A DNA stretch of 64,000 bases from Actinoallomurus sp963799975 (GCA_963799975.1 CAWCZF010000006.1:1364001-1428000); one strand, 5' to 3'. Shown: positions 16,835 through 26,220, counted from the first letter of the stretch. A program made the numbers and translations. Notes: a model not told the origin generated them from the sequence alone.

Positions 16835-17719
16835 ATGTCGGCGATGAAGGCGCCTTTGCGGCGTGGCGGGCGTACGTCCAACCCGGACGGGCGCATGCCG
16901 CTCATGGAGCACATCCGTGAGCTGCGCAACCGGCTCCTCAAGGCGATGGCCGGGATCTTCGCCGGCGGGATCGTCGGCTGGGTCTTCTACGATCCGATCT
17001 GGCGCGTCCTGCAACACCCGTACTGCAAGATCCCGCAGGCTCACCGGCTCAACGGCCAGTGCGCGCTGACCACGACCGGCATCCTCGACCCGTTCGTGCT
17101 GCGGATCAAGATCTGCCTGATCATCGGGCTGGTCGTCGCCTCGCCGATCTGGCTCTACCAGCTCTGGGCGTTCGTCGCCCCCGGTCTCTACCGGCGCGAA
17201 CGCGCCTGGACCTACGTCTTCATGACCGGCGCGATCCCGCTGTTCGCCGCGGGCGCCTTCCTCGCGTACGAGACGCTCGACAAGGGCCTGGGCATCCTGC
17301 TCGGCTTCACGCCCGAGCACGTGGTGCCGATCGTGACGATCACCAGCTATCTCGGCTACGCCGTGGCGATGCTGCTGATCTTCGGGGCGACGTTCGAGCT
17401 GCCGCTGTTCGTCGTGGTGCTCAACTTCGCCGGCGTGCTGACACACGCCCGCATCCGCAAGTGGCGGCGGAGCCTGGTCTTCGGCATCTTCGTCTTCGCC
17501 GCGGTGGCCACGCCGAGCCAGGACCCGTTCACGATGCTGGCGCTGGCGCTGCCCACCGTCGTGTTGTTCGAGGTCGCCGAACTCATCGCCTACGTCCACG
17601 ACCGGCGCAAGGCGAACCGGCCCGACCCGTACGCCCACCTGGCCGACGACGAGATCTCGCCGCTGGACATGGCCGACGGAGGACGGGACGAGGACCTGGA
17701 GGAGACGCCGCGGCCCTGA
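16835..17719 (+). CDS. tatC: Sec-independent translocase subunit TatC
   Basis: A 294-residue polytopic protein with six predicted membrane helices. The family signature MPLMEHIRELRNRLLKA lies near the N-terminus and recognises twin-arginine signal peptides; VAPGLYRRERAW and the VATPSQDPFT motif are conserved. The acidic C-terminal tail (about 255-294) is cytoplasmic. Co-transcribed with tatA; tatB is not in the window. Confidence 0.95.
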   Translation: MSAMKAPLRRGGRTSNPDGRMPLMEHIRELRNRLLKAMAGIFAGGIVGWVFYDPIWRVLQHPYCKIPQAHRLNGQCALTTTGILDPFVLRIKICLIIGLVVASPIWLYQLWAFVAPGLYRRERAWTYVFMTGAIPLFAAGAFLAYETLDKGLGILLGFTPEHVVPIVTITSYLGYAVAMLLIFGATFELPLFVVVLNFAGVLTHARIRKWRRSLVFGIFVFAAVATPSQDPFTMLALALPTVVLFEVAELIAYVHDRRKANRPDPYAHLADDEISPLDMADGGRDEDLEETPRP

Positions 17720-17795
17720 CCCGCGGGACCCGCGCGGGCGGGGGCGGCCGGGGCGGGTTGCCGCCGCACGCCCGCCGCTTCCGTAGGCTTGGACC

Positions 17796-20519
17796 ATGAC
17801 CACCCCCGCGGAGCGCTATGCCGCGCACCGGCAGCGCGTGGCCGGCTTCACCCCCGCGCTGACGGAGTTCCAGGGCCTGTACGACTTCGACCTCGACGCC
17901 TTCCAGGTCACCGCCTGCCGGGCGCTGGAGAACGGCCACGGCGTCCTCGTGGCCGCTCCCACCGGGTCGGGCAAGACCGTCGTCGGCGAGTTCGCCGTGC
18001 ATCTGGCGCTCGCGGGCGGCCGGAAATGCTTCTACACCACGCCGATCAAAGCGCTGTCGAACCAGAAGTACGCCGATCTGCTCCGCCGCTACGGCGCCGG
18101 CAAGGTCGGGCTGCTCACCGGCGACAACACGATCAACGGCGAGGCGCCGATCGTCGTCATGACGACCGAGGTGCTGCGGAACATGCTCTACGCCGGGTCG
18201 CCGACGCTGTCGGGCCTCGCGTACGTCGTCATGGACGAGGTGCACTACCTCGCCGACCGCTTTCGCGGCGCGGTCTGGGAGGAGGTGATCATCCACCTGC
18301 CCGCCTCGGTGCGCCTCGCGGCGCTGTCGGCGACCGTCAGCAACGCCGAGGAGTTCGGCGAGTGGCTCCAGGAGGTCCGCGGCGACACGACCGTCATCGT
18401 CGACGAGCACCGGCCCGTGCCGCTGTGGCAGCACATGCTGGCCGGCAACCGGCTCTATGACCTGTTCGTCGACGACGAGCACACCAAGGTCAACCCCGAG
18501 CTGCGGCGTTTCGCCCTCGATGACCTGCGCCGCACGCGGGTCAACCAGGGGCGGCGCAACGGCCGTCGGCGTGAGAGCCGCCCGCAGCGGTTCCGGCCGC
18601 CGCCGCGCTCGGAGGTGATCGACCGCCTCGACCGCGCCGCCCTGCTGCCCGCGATCACGTTCATCTTCAGCCGGGCCGGGTGCGATGCCGCCGTCGAGCA
18701 GTGCATGTACTCCGGCCTGCGGCTCACCTCGGTCGAGGAGGCCGCGGAGATCCGCGCGCACGTCGAGGCACGCACCGCCGACATCCCCCAGGAGGACCTC
18801 GACGTCCTCGGCTACCGGATGTGGCTGACCGCGCTCGAACGCGGCCTGGCCGCGCACCACGCCGGGATGCTGCCGACGTTCAAGGAGGTCGTCGAGGAGC
18901 TGTTCACGCAGGGCCTGATCAAGGCGGTGTTCGCCACCGAGACGCTGGCGCTCGGCATCAACATGCCCGCGCGCACGGTCGTCATCGAGCGCCTGGTCAA
19001 GTGGAACGGCGAGATGCACGCCGACCTGACGCCGGGGGAGTACACCCAGCTCACCGGGCGTGCGGGCCGCCGCGGCATCGACGTCGAGGGCCACGCGGTC
19101 GTGCTGTGGACGCCGGGCGTCGACCCGGGCTCGGTGGCCGGACTGGCCGGCACCCGCACCTACCCGCTCAACTCCAGCTTCCGCCCGTCGTACAACATGG
19201 CGGTGAACCTCGTCGGGCAGGTCGGCCGTGAGCGCGCCCGCACTCTGCTGGAGGAGTCGTTCGCGCAGTTCCAGGCCGACCGGGCCGTGGTCGGCCTGGC
19301 GCGGCAGGTACGGCGCGGCGAGGAGGCGCTGGAGGGCTACCTCGAGGCGGCGACCTGCCACCTGGGCGACTTCATGGACTACGCCGGGCTCCGGCGGCGG
19401 CTGTCGGACCGGGAGAAGGACCTGGCGCGTGCGCGATCGGGCGCGCAGCGCGCCGAGGCGGCGCGGTCGCTGGAGCGGCTGCGCCCCGGCGACGTGATCG
19501 TCGTGCCGAACGGCCGCTGGGCCGGGGTCGCGCTGGTGCTCGAACCCGGCGCGGCCAAGCGGGTCGACGACCCGTCGCCGCTGGTCCTGACGATCAACCG
19601 GCAGGTCAAGCAACTCGCGCTGATGGACTTTCGCGGGCCCGTGGAGCCGGTCGAGCGCGTGCGCATCCCGGCGTCGTTCAGCCGCAAGTCGCCCCAGCAC
19701 CGCCGCGACCTGGCCTCCACGCTGCGCAACAAGACCGCGCGGATCGAGACGCCGAAGGCCTCCCGGCGGCCCGAGCCCACGGGGGAGGACCCGGAGATCA
19801 CCGACCTGCGGCGGCGGCTGCGCGAGCACGCCTGCCACGGTTGCGCCGAGCGCGAGGACCACGCTCGGTGGGCCGAACGCTACTTCCGCCTCGAACGCGA
19901 GACCGCCGACCTGCGGCGGCGCGTGGAAGGCCGCTCCCAGGTGATCTCCCGTACGTTCGACCGGGTGTGCGGGGTGCTCGTGCAGCTCGGCTACCTCGAC
20001 GACGAGCGCGTCACCGACGCGGGACGGCGTCTGGGGCGTCTCTACAGCGAGGCCGACCTGCTGACCGCCGAGTGCCTGCGCGAGGGCATCTGGGACGGCC
20101 TGGACGCCGCTGAGCTGGCCGCGTGCGTGTCGGCGCTGGTCTATGAGTCGCGGCAGGCCGAGGACGGCAAGACCCCGCGCGTCCCGGCCGGTCCCGTACG
20201 CGAGGCGCTGGTCGAGATGGCGCGGCTGTCGGAGGACCTGAGGGAGGTCGAGCGCGACCACCGCGTGGCGTTCCTGCGCGAGCCGGACATGGGGTTCGTG
20301 TGGGCGGCGTACCGCTGGGCACGCGGCAACCAGCTCGACGCGGTGCTGAGCGACGCGGACCTGACCGCAGGCGACTTCGTCCGCTGGACCAAGCAGCTGC
20401 TCGACCTGCTGGGCCAGATCGCCGAGGCCGCCCCGCGCGACAGCGGCATCCGCGCCACTGCGGGCCGTGCCATGGACGCCATGCGCCGCGGCGTCGTCGC
20501 CTACACCTCGGTCACCTGA
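17796..20519 (+). CDS. helY: Ski2/Mtr4-like DEAD/DEAH-box helicase HelY
   Basis: A 907-residue superfamily 2 helicase. Motif I APTGSGKT is near residue 53, motif II DEVH near 147, SATVSNAEEF is motif III, and LGINMPARTVVIE with QLTGRAGRRGID are motifs V and VI. A C-terminal DSHCT-type domain follows (about 730-907). The family resembles eukaryotic RNA-exosome helicases and probably remodels RNA. TAGGCT at 17784-17789 lies six bases upstream of ATG 17796, so the mRNA is probably leaderless. Usual position downstream of tatC. Confidence 0.92.
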   Translation: MTTPAERYAAHRQRVAGFTPALTEFQGLYDFDLDAFQVTACRALENGHGVLVAAPTGSGKTVVGEFAVHLALAGGRKCFYTTPIKALSNQKYADLLRRYGAGKVGLLTGDNTINGEAPIVVMTTEVLRNMLYAGSPTLSGLAYVVMDEVHYLADRFRGAVWEEVIIHLPASVRLAALSATVSNAEEFGEWLQEVRGDTTVIVDEHRPVPLWQHMLAGNRLYDLFVDDEHTKVNPELRRFALDDLRRTRVNQGRRNGRRRESRPQRFRPPPRSEVIDRLDRAALLPAITFIFSRAGCDAAVEQCMYSGLRLTSVEEAAEIRAHVEARTADIPQEDLDVLGYRMWLTALERGLAAHHAGMLPTFKEVVEELFTQGLIKAVFATETLALGINMPARTVVIERLVKWNGEMHADLTPGEYTQLTGRAGRRGIDVEGHAVVLWTPGVDPGSVAGLAGTRTYPLNSSFRPSYNMAVNLVGQVGRERARTLLEESFAQFQADRAVVGLARQVRRGEEALEGYLEAATCHLGDFMDYAGLRRRLSDREKDLARARSGAQRAEAARSLERLRPGDVIVVPNGRWAGVALVLEPGAAKRVDDPSPLVLTINRQVKQLALMDFRGPVEPVERVRIPASFSRKSPQHRRDLASTLRNKTARIETPKASRRPEPTGEDPEITDLRRRLREHACHGCAEREDHARWAERYFRLERETADLRRRVEGRSQVISRTFDRVCGVLVQLGYLDDERVTDAGRRLGRLYSEADLLTAECLREGIWDGLDAAELAACVSALVYESRQAEDGKTPRVPAGPVREALVEMARLSEDLREVERDHRVAFLREPDMGFVWAAYRWARGNQLDAVLSDADLTAGDFVRWTKQLLDLLGQIAEAAPRDSGIRATAGRAMDAMRRGVVAYTSVT

Positions 20520-21160
20520 CGAGGGCGGGGCGGCCGAGCCAGCGTTCCAGCGCGTCCTCCAGCCGGCCGGCGCCGGCCCAGGCGACGTAGCCGTCGGGCC
20601 GGACCAGAAGGGGCCCGGTGGGTCCCTCGGCGGGGCGTGCGCTGACGGTGTCGAGGCGGTCCGCCCAGCCGGCGGCGGTCTCGCGCACCGCGGGGTCGCC
20701 GCCGAGGTCGAGCAGTACCGGCCGTCCCGCGGCGAACAGGTCGCGGACGCCCAGGACGCCGCCATCCGCGTGGAGGGTGAGGTCGGGCACGAAACGGCCG
20801 ACCAGGCCATGCTCGTCCCCGTACGGGTCATAGCGCACGTCCACCGCCGAGATCATCTCGGCGAGGTACCGGTTGACCTGACTCAGCTCCATCAGCTCGG
20901 CGAACATCTCATAGAGCGGGGTGGCGCGGGGGCGGGGTTCATGAGGGCGACCTGGGCTCGGGTGTTGTGCAGCACCCGGGCGGCGACCGGCCGGCGTTCG
21001 GCCGCGTAGGTGCCGAGCAGGCCCTCGGGCGCGTGGCCGGCCACGGCGGCGGCGAGCTTCCAGCCGAGGTTGGCGGCGTCCTGAGGCCGAGGTTGAGCCC
21101 TGGCCGCCGAAGGGTGAGTGCACATGGGCGGCGTCGCCGACCGCTTCGGATTTCACGCCG
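20512..21160 (-). pseudogene. C-terminal remnant of an FAD-dependent aromatic monooxygenase
   Basis: Reading three frames in turn gives AHVHSPFGGQG, then NLGLQDAANLGWKLAAAV, then ATPLYEMFAELMELSQ and a thioredoxin-like C-terminal domain ending at 20512. This is the end of a PheA/TfdB- or rifampicin monooxygenase-like flavoprotein. The N-terminal FAD-binding half is missing: upstream of about 21160 the DNA leads straight into the 3' end of the Crp-family gene. At least two shifts (near 21100 and 20935) break the frame. Truncation plus shifts make it a real remnant. Confidence 0.75.
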
Positions 21161-21186
21161 GCTCCGCGCCATGGGTGCTCCGGCGG

Positions 21187-21927
21187 TCAGTCGTCCTCGG
21201 CCTCGGCGACCTGGCGCAGGGCGTCCTGGTCCATGATGAGTATGCGCATGCGCTGGGTGACGACCACGCCGTCCTTGCGCCACACCGTGAGGGCGCGGGC
21301 GACCGTCTCCCGCGCCCGGCCGATCATCGTGGCCAGCTCGTGCTGGGTCAGCGGCAGCGGCAGCGCCACGGCGTTGTCCGTGCCCGGCACGCCGTAGCGT
21401 TCGGCGAGGTCGAGCAGCAGCAACGCCAGCAGCTTCGGGCCGCTCGTGCCCACCTGGGACGTCATTCGGCGGTCGGCGTCATCCATCCGGCCCACCATCA
21501 CCCGCGCGAGCACCTGCGCGGCGTGGGCGTGGCCGTTCAGGAAGTTCGCGAACTGCTCGGCCGGTACGGCGAGCGCGCGCACCCGGTTGAGCGCCTTGAC
21601 GTTGGCCGACCGAGGGCGGCCGTTCAGCCAGCCGCTCTCGCCGATCGTGTCGGCCGGGCCGCGGATCGCCAGCATGACCTCGTGGCCGTCGGCGCGGCCC
21701 GCGGTCACCTTGACCCAGCCCTCCAAGATGATCAGGACATGGTCGGGGTCGGCGCCCTGGCTGCACAGCAGCGCGCCGACCGCGTACTCACGTGTCCGGC
21801 CGGCCGCTCGCAGCGCGGTCCGCTCGGACTCGTTCAGTGCCTGCCAAAAACCTTGTCTGTTCGCGAGGGTCTCCTGCACCGAGTTCCCGTCTGCCCGTCC
21901 CAGCAGAGGTTCGCCATTGAACCTCAT
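21187..21927 (-). CDS. Crp/Fnr family transcriptional regulator
   Basis: A 246-residue protein with an N-terminal cyclic-nucleotide-binding fold (about 25-140, with GWVKVTAGRADGHEVMLAIRGP and a short SGWLNGRPRSANVKAL segment) and a C-terminal winged helix (about 170-235, recognition helix TQHELATMIGRARETVARAL). ATG 21927 follows GGAGGA closely. The cAMP-binding consensus (FGE...RSA) is only partly kept, so the ligand is uncertain. Nested palindromes lie 50-85 bases upstream and may be its operator. Confidence 0.85.
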   Translation of the reverse strand: MRFNGEPLLGRADGNSVQETLANRQGFWQALNESERTALRAAGRTREYAVGALLCSQGADPDHVLIILEGWVKVTAGRADGHEVMLAIRGPADTIGESGWLNGRPRSANVKALNRVRALAVPAEQFANFLNGHAHAAQVLARVMVGRMDDADRRMTSQVGTSGPKLLALLLLDLAERYGVPGTDNAVALPLPLTQHELATMIGRARETVARALTVWRKDGVVVTQRMRILIMDQDALRQVAEAEDD

Positions 21928-21976
21928 TTCCTCCAGTGGACCCAATGAAGGGGAAGGCTGTCTAGTGGCCGGCACC

Positions 21977-22012
21977 CGGGCATGGGGGACGGCGCCGTTT
22001 TTTCCATGCCCG
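21977..22012. promoter_or_regulatory. nested palindromes upstream of the crp-type gene
   Basis: Outer arms CGGGCATGG (21977-21985) and CCATGCCCG (22004-22012) are perfect complements around an 18-base spacer. The spacer contains the perfect palindrome ACGGCGCCGT (21989-21998) and a T-run (22-strand + reading GTTTTTT). It could be an autoregulatory site or, on the + strand, a hairpin terminator. Confidence 0.45.
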
Positions 22013-22228
22013 TACGCCCGCCGGAAGGTGCGTTCCCGGCGGCCCGCCGCCGGCGCCGCGGCGGGGCGCTCCAGGCCGGCAGCGCGACTCCGGTGACGTA
22101 CGCCCAGGTCACCGCCTGCCGCGTGAGCGGCGTACGGTGACGGGTGGCCGCGGTCGGCCACTGCGGCAGGCGCGCACGGCTCGGGGCGCTTGTCACGGAA
22201 ACCGAAACTCCGGGCGGCCCGGCGCACC

Positions 22229-22242
22229 GCGCCCTAGGGCGC
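22229..22242. terminator. palindrome just after the exonuclease stop
   Basis: GCGCCCTAGGGCGC is a perfect 14-base palindrome starting six bases after the exonuclease stop codon. It may be part of a transcription terminator; a binding site is also possible. Confidence 0.35.
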
Positions 22243-22247
22243 ATCCG

Positions 22248-23201
22248 CTAGCCGGTGACCGATTTCACGGCTCCGAGCAGGCGGTTCACCGGTCCTTCGA
22301 GGTTCCAGCGGTCGGTGAGCTCGACCAGGCGCTCCGGCGCGTGTGGCGTTCGCGGCACGCGTGCGTCGAGCGCGGGAAGGGGAATGTCGGTGACGACCCG
22401 GACCACCATTTCGGCCGAACTGAGATATTCAGCCGCTTTCTCCAGCTTCAGGCGGCTTCCGGCCGGGAATCCGGCCGACTCGCCGTCCGCCAGCGCCTTT
22501 CTGACGCCCTCCAGCGAACCGAATCGCGTGATCAGGGCCGCGGCCGTCTTGTCGCCGACGCCGGGCACGCCGGGCAGGCCGTCGCTCGGGTCGCCGCGCA
22601 GCGTCGCGAAGTCGGCGTAGGCGCGCCCGGGGATGCCGTACTTGGCGGTGACCTCGGCCTCGCCCATGACCTGCAGGGCCTTGATGCCACGCGCGGTGTA
22701 GAGGACGCGGACCGGCTTGTCGTCGCGGACCAGCTGGAACAGGTCGCGGTCGCCGGTCACGATGTCGACCTCGCCGTCCTCGACGGTGGCGAGGGTGCCG
22801 ATGACGTCGTCGGCCTCATAACCCGCCGCGCCGACCTGCGCGATCCCGAACGCCGCCAGCACCTCCTCGATCAGCGGCACCTGGGCCTCGAGCGCGGAGG
22901 GCGTCTGGTCGCCGCCGCCCGTCCCGACCCGGTGCGCCTTGTAGGACGGCAGGGCGTCGACCCGGAACTGCGGCCGCCAGTCCGCGTCCATGCAGGCCAC
23001 CACCGAGTGCGGCGACCGGTCGCGTACGAGGCGCGCGATCATGTCGAGCAGCCCGCGTATCGCGTTGACGGGCGTGCCGTCCGGCGCGGTCACCGACTCG
23101 GGCACGCCGAAGAAGGCACGGAAGTACAGCGACGGCGTGTCCAGCAGCATGAGTCCACCCACGGCACCCATCCTCGCAGGCTCTGGCCCCCTCGTGTTCA
23201 T
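22248..23201 (-). CDS. 5'-3' exonuclease (FEN1 / DNA polymerase I N-terminal type)
   Basis: A 317-residue stand-alone flap-endonuclease-like nuclease with no polymerase domain. MLLDTPSLYFRAFFG begins the PIN-like fold. CMDADWRPQFRVDALPSYKAHR, GYEADDVIGTLA and TGDRDLFQL supply the metal-binding acidic residues, and GLPGVPGVGDKTAAALI is the helix-hairpin-helix DNA-binding motif. ATG 23201 overlaps the stop of the upstream phosphatase gene (ATGA), so translation is probably coupled; ATG 23171 is an alternative start. Confidence 0.87.
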   Translation of the reverse strand: MNTRGPEPARMGAVGGLMLLDTPSLYFRAFFGVPESVTAPDGTPVNAIRGLLDMIARLVRDRSPHSVVACMDADWRPQFRVDALPSYKAHRVGTGGGDQTPSALEAQVPLIEEVLAAFGIAQVGAAGYEADDVIGTLATVEDGEVDIVTGDRDLFQLVRDDKPVRVLYTARGIKALQVMGEAEVTAKYGIPGRAYADFATLRGDPSDGLPGVPGVGDKTAAALITRFGSLEGVRKALADGESAGFPAGSRLKLEKAAEYLSSAEMVVRVVTDIPLPALDARVPRTPHAPERLVELTDRWNLEGPVNRLLGAVKSVTG

Positions 23202-24748
23202 TCGATCCGGATCGCGACCACGCACGTGTCGTCGTTGGGGTTGGGCGCGCCGCAGACCTCGAGGATGTGTTCGAGCACGCTGTCGGGGTCGCAGGCGTCC
23301 GCGGTCGACGCCGCGTGGATCAGCACGTCGAGCCCGTCCTGCAGGCAGCGCTCGCGGCGTTCGATCAGGCCGTCGGTGTAGAGCAGCAGCAGGTCTCCCG
23401 GCTCCAGCGCGGTCGTCTCCACCGCGAACTCCGGCACCTCCACCGCGCCGAGCAGGACGCCCTCCGGCGGGTCGAGCGTGACCGCCTTGCCGTCACGGAC
23501 GAGCACGGGCGGCAGGTGACCGGCCTGCGCCCAGGTCAGGGTGCGCTCCACCGGGTCGTACCGGCCGGCCAGCGCGGTCGCGGTCAGCGAGGTCGGCCAG
23601 TGCAGCGCCAGCCGGTTGAGCCAGCCGAGCAGCCGGTCCGGCGGCGCGCCGGAGAACGCGAGGCCGCTCAGTCCGTTGCGCAGCCGCGCCATCGCCGCGG
23701 CGGCCGTCAGGCCGTGGCCGGACACGTCGCCGATGGCGAGGAATACGCCCTCACCGTCGATGGCCGAGGTCTCGTACCAGTCGCCGCCCACCCGCGCGGA
23801 GTGGCCGGCCGGCAGGTAGCGCACCGCCGCCCGCAGGCCCGGCTTGGTCACGATGCCCTCGGGCAGCGGAAGGATCGACCGCTGCATCTCGATCGCCTGG
23901 TGCCGCTCGGCGGCGATGAGACGGCGCTCCAACTGCACGCGTGACGCCTTGAGCGCGCGCTCGCCGAGCCGCCAGCGCGTGACGTCCTGGCAGATGCAGC
24001 GCACCGCGACGGGTACCCCGAACGGGTCGCGTACGGGCTCGCCGATCAGCCGCACGTCACGGGTCTCGTCGCCGCGCAGGATGCGGATCTCGTGGTCGAC
24101 CTTCTCGGTGCCGTCCTTGAGCGTGCGGACGAGGTGCACGACCAGGGGGACGTCGCCGGGGATCACGCGCTCGGGCAGCCGGTCGAGCGCGACCGGGCCC
24201 TCGGACGGGTCACGGCCGAAGATCCGGTAGAGCTGGTCGGACCAGTGGATCCGGCCGCCGGCCAGGTCCCACAGGCCCCAGCCGAGGTTGCCGATGCGCT
24301 GCGTCTCGGCGATCTGGGTGGCCAGGTCGCCGGCCCCCGGCGGCGCGGGCCCGGGCGGCGGCGCGTCCGGGGTGCGGACACGCCGCGGGCCGGTGGAGGC
24401 GGCGCGCAGCCGGGCGAGCAGGTCGGGTGCCGGCCGGCCCTCGGAGACCGCGCCGATCTCCTCGCCCGGCTCGGGCGCGAGGAGCAGCCGCGCGGCCACC
24501 TCGGGTGCGATCCCGCTGCTCCGCGCGATCTCCAGCAGGTGGGTGTGCGCCGCGGCGACGCCGCAGCCGAGCCGCCCGGCGAGGAGGCCCTTGGCCTGCT
24601 CGAGGACGGCCGTGGTGCGTGCGGCGGCGTGCAGCCGCTCCAGCTCGACGCGTAGCTCGCCGGCGGTGGAGGCCGGCCCGGGGACGAAGGAGTGGTCGGC
24701 GGCGTGGAGGCCCCCGGAATCGCCGTCGTGTTCGTGAGGGATGCCCAT
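23198..24748 (-). CDS. ANTAR-PAS-SpoIIE serine phosphatase
   Basis: A 516-residue signalling protein. Residues about 30-90 match an ANTAR-type helical domain (TTAVLEQAKGLLAGRLGCGVAAA), a domain that in other proteins binds RNA hairpins. A PAS fold lies at about 150-260 (GLWDLAGGRIHWSDQLYRIFG) and a PP2C/SpoIIE phosphatase at about 300-516, with metal ligands in VGGDWYET, IGDVSGHGLTAAA and DDTCVVAIR. Such phosphatases usually act on anti-anti-sigma factors; no partner gene is adjacent. Its stop overlaps the exonuclease start. Confidence 0.85.
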   Translation of the reverse strand: MGIPHEHDGDSGGLHAADHSFVPGPASTAGELRVELERLHAAARTTAVLEQAKGLLAGRLGCGVAAAHTHLLEIARSSGIAPEVAARLLLAPEPGEEIGAVSEGRPAPDLLARLRAASTGPRRVRTPDAPPPGPAPPGAGDLATQIAETQRIGNLGWGLWDLAGGRIHWSDQLYRIFGRDPSEGPVALDRLPERVIPGDVPLVVHLVRTLKDGTEKVDHEIRILRGDETRDVRLIGEPVRDPFGVPVAVRCICQDVTRWRLGERALKASRVQLERRLIAAERHQAIEMQRSILPLPEGIVTKPGLRAAVRYLPAGHSARVGGDWYETSAIDGEGVFLAIGDVSGHGLTAAAAMARLRNGLSGLAFSGAPPDRLLGWLNRLALHWPTSLTATALAGRYDPVERTLTWAQAGHLPPVLVRDGKAVTLDPPEGVLLGAVEVPEFAVETTALEPGDLLLLYTDGLIERRERCLQDGLDVLIHAASTADACDPDSVLEHILEVCGAPNPNDDTCVVAIRIE

Positions 24749-25101
24749 GAGACCGCTTTCGATGGTGATCTCCCGCGACCGAACGGATACTCAGCGTAGT
24801 CGTATCGGGACGGCAGGAGGGAAGGACCTGGTGTACCGGAGGGTCGTAGCGGATGTTGAAGAGGAACTGAACACAGGATCTGAACAGGATCTGGAGGGCG
24901 CGGTCCGCCTCGGTGCAGGCGGCACGCGCGCGGGTTCTATCCTAGCGATTGACACCGACCGCGACGCGGCGATTGCACAGAGCCACCGATCGCGTGATCC
25001 GTGCCATCGATCGTGCATCCGTTCGTTCGGGCGCCGCGGTCGCGTGGCCCGCGGGGTAGATTCTCCGGCGGCATGATCCAATCGACGAGAGGTGGCCGAC
25101 G
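24749..25101. other. divergent intergenic region, phosphatase / M24 peptidase
   Basis: This 353-base gap holds the upstream regions of both genes. TTGACA occurs at 24949-24954 but without a good -10 box. The direct repeat GAACAGGATCTG/GAACACAGGATCTG lies near 24867-24892. There is no coding frame I would accept. Confidence 0.4.
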
Positions 25102-26220
25102 TTGACCAGCGCGACATCACCGTTCGAGCCCGATCGCCTCGCACGGGCGCGGCAGGCCGTCGCCGGCTCGGGCCTGGGCGCGGTGCTCCTGACCCCCGGG
25201 CCCGACCTGCGTTACGTCGCGGGCTATGACGCCATCCCGCTCGAACGCCTGACGTGCCTGGTGCTGCCGGCCGCCGGGGAGCCCTTCCTCGTCGTGCCCC
25301 GGCTGGAGCTGGCCGCGGCGCAGGCGTCACCGGCCGGCGCGCTGGACGTCGAGATGGTGCCCTGGGGCGAGACCGATGACCCCTTCGCCCTGGTCGCCGC
25401 GCGCCTGCCCGGCGACGTCGCGCGCGTCGGCGTGGCCGACCGCATGTGGGCGGTCATGGCGCTGCGGTTCCGCGCCGCGCTGCCGCGCGCCGAGCAGGTC
25501 GCGGCCGGCGCCGTCCTGCGCGAGCTGCGCATGCGCAAGAGCGCGGTCGAGATCGAGGCGCTGCGCGAGGCCGGCGCCGCGATCGACCGGGTGCACCGCC
25601 TCGTCCCGTCCCTGCTCAAGGCGGGCCGCACCGAGCGCGAGGTGGGGCGTGACATCGCCGAGGCGATCCTCGCCGAGGGTCACGCGGTCAGCGACTTCGT
25701 CATCGTCGGCTCCGGGCCCAACGGCGCCAGCCCGCACCACGAGCTGTCCGACCGGGTGATCCGGCCCGGCGACCCGGTCGTGGTCGACATCGGCGGCACC
25801 ATGCCGAGCGGCTACTGCTCCGACGAGACCCGCGTGTACGCCGTCGGCGAGCCCCCGGCGGACTTCCTGGCCTACTACGCGGTGCTCCAGGAGGCGCAGG
25901 CCGCCGCGCGCGCCGCCGTACGCCCCGGGGTCACGGCCGAGTCGGTGGACGCGGCCGCGCGCGAGGTCATCGCCGCGGCGGGGTACGGCGAGTACTTCAT
26001 CCACCGTACGGGCCACGGCATCGGCCTGGAGACCCACGAGGACCCCTACATCGTCGCGGGCAACACCGAGCCGCTGGACGCCGGGATGGCGTTCTCGATC
26101 GAGCCGGGGATCTATCCCGGCGCGCACGGCGCGCGCATCGAGGACATCGTCGTGTGCACGCCCGGCGGTCACGAGAGTGTCAACGACGTGACCCGCGACC
26201 TGGTCGTCGTGGCGGGCTGA
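25102..26220 (+). CDS. M24 family metallopeptidase (Xaa-Pro dipeptidase-like)
   Basis: A 372-residue two-domain protein: a creatinase-like N-terminal domain (about 1-140) and a pita-bread peptidase domain. The metal ligands are visible as VVVDIGGT, CSDETRVYAV, HRTGHGIGLETHEDPY, SIEPGIY and HGARIEDIVV (Asp, Asp, His, Glu, Glu pattern). It probably cleaves the N-terminal residue of peptides with Pro in second position. The start is TTG 25102 with GAGAGGTGG upstream. Monocistronic. Confidence 0.88.
   Translation: MTSATSPFEPDRLARARQAVAGSGLGAVLLTPGPDLRYVAGYDAIPLERLTCLVLPAAGEPFLVVPRLELAAAQASPAGALDVEMVPWGETDDPFALVAARLPGDVARVGVADRMWAVMALRFRAALPRAEQVAAGAVLRELRMRKSAVEIEALREAGAAIDRVHRLVPSLLKAGRTEREVGRDIAEAILAEGHAVSDFVIVGSGPNGASPHHELSDRVIRPGDPVVVDIGGTMPSGYCSDETRVYAVGEPPADFLAYYAVLQEAQAAARAAVRPGVTAESVDAAAREVIAAAGYGEYFIHRTGHGIGLETHEDPYIVAGNTEPLDAGMAFSIEPGIYPGAHGARIEDIVVCTPGGHESVNDVTRDLVVVAG

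Larger units (their letters stand above)
21928..22247. other. intergenic region upstream of the crp-type gene
   Basis: This 320-base gap between the regulator start and the exonuclease stop has no convincing gene. It holds two palindromic elements described separately (21977-22012 and 22229-22242) and a very GC-rich stretch around 22020-22080. Confidence 0.5.

Noticed and set aside
17583..20831. 1082-residue minus-strand open frame opposite helY
   Set aside because: Antisense to an intact helicase with all motifs; it is a codon-bias artefact.
20892..21160. Intact small gene in the monooxygenase remnant
   Set aside because: The frames match consecutive parts of one flavoprotein family, so they are fragments and not separate genes.
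24949..24980. Promoter for the M24 peptidase at TTGACA 24949
   Set aside because: No acceptable -10 box lies 16-19 bases downstream, so I note the box but do not call a promoter.
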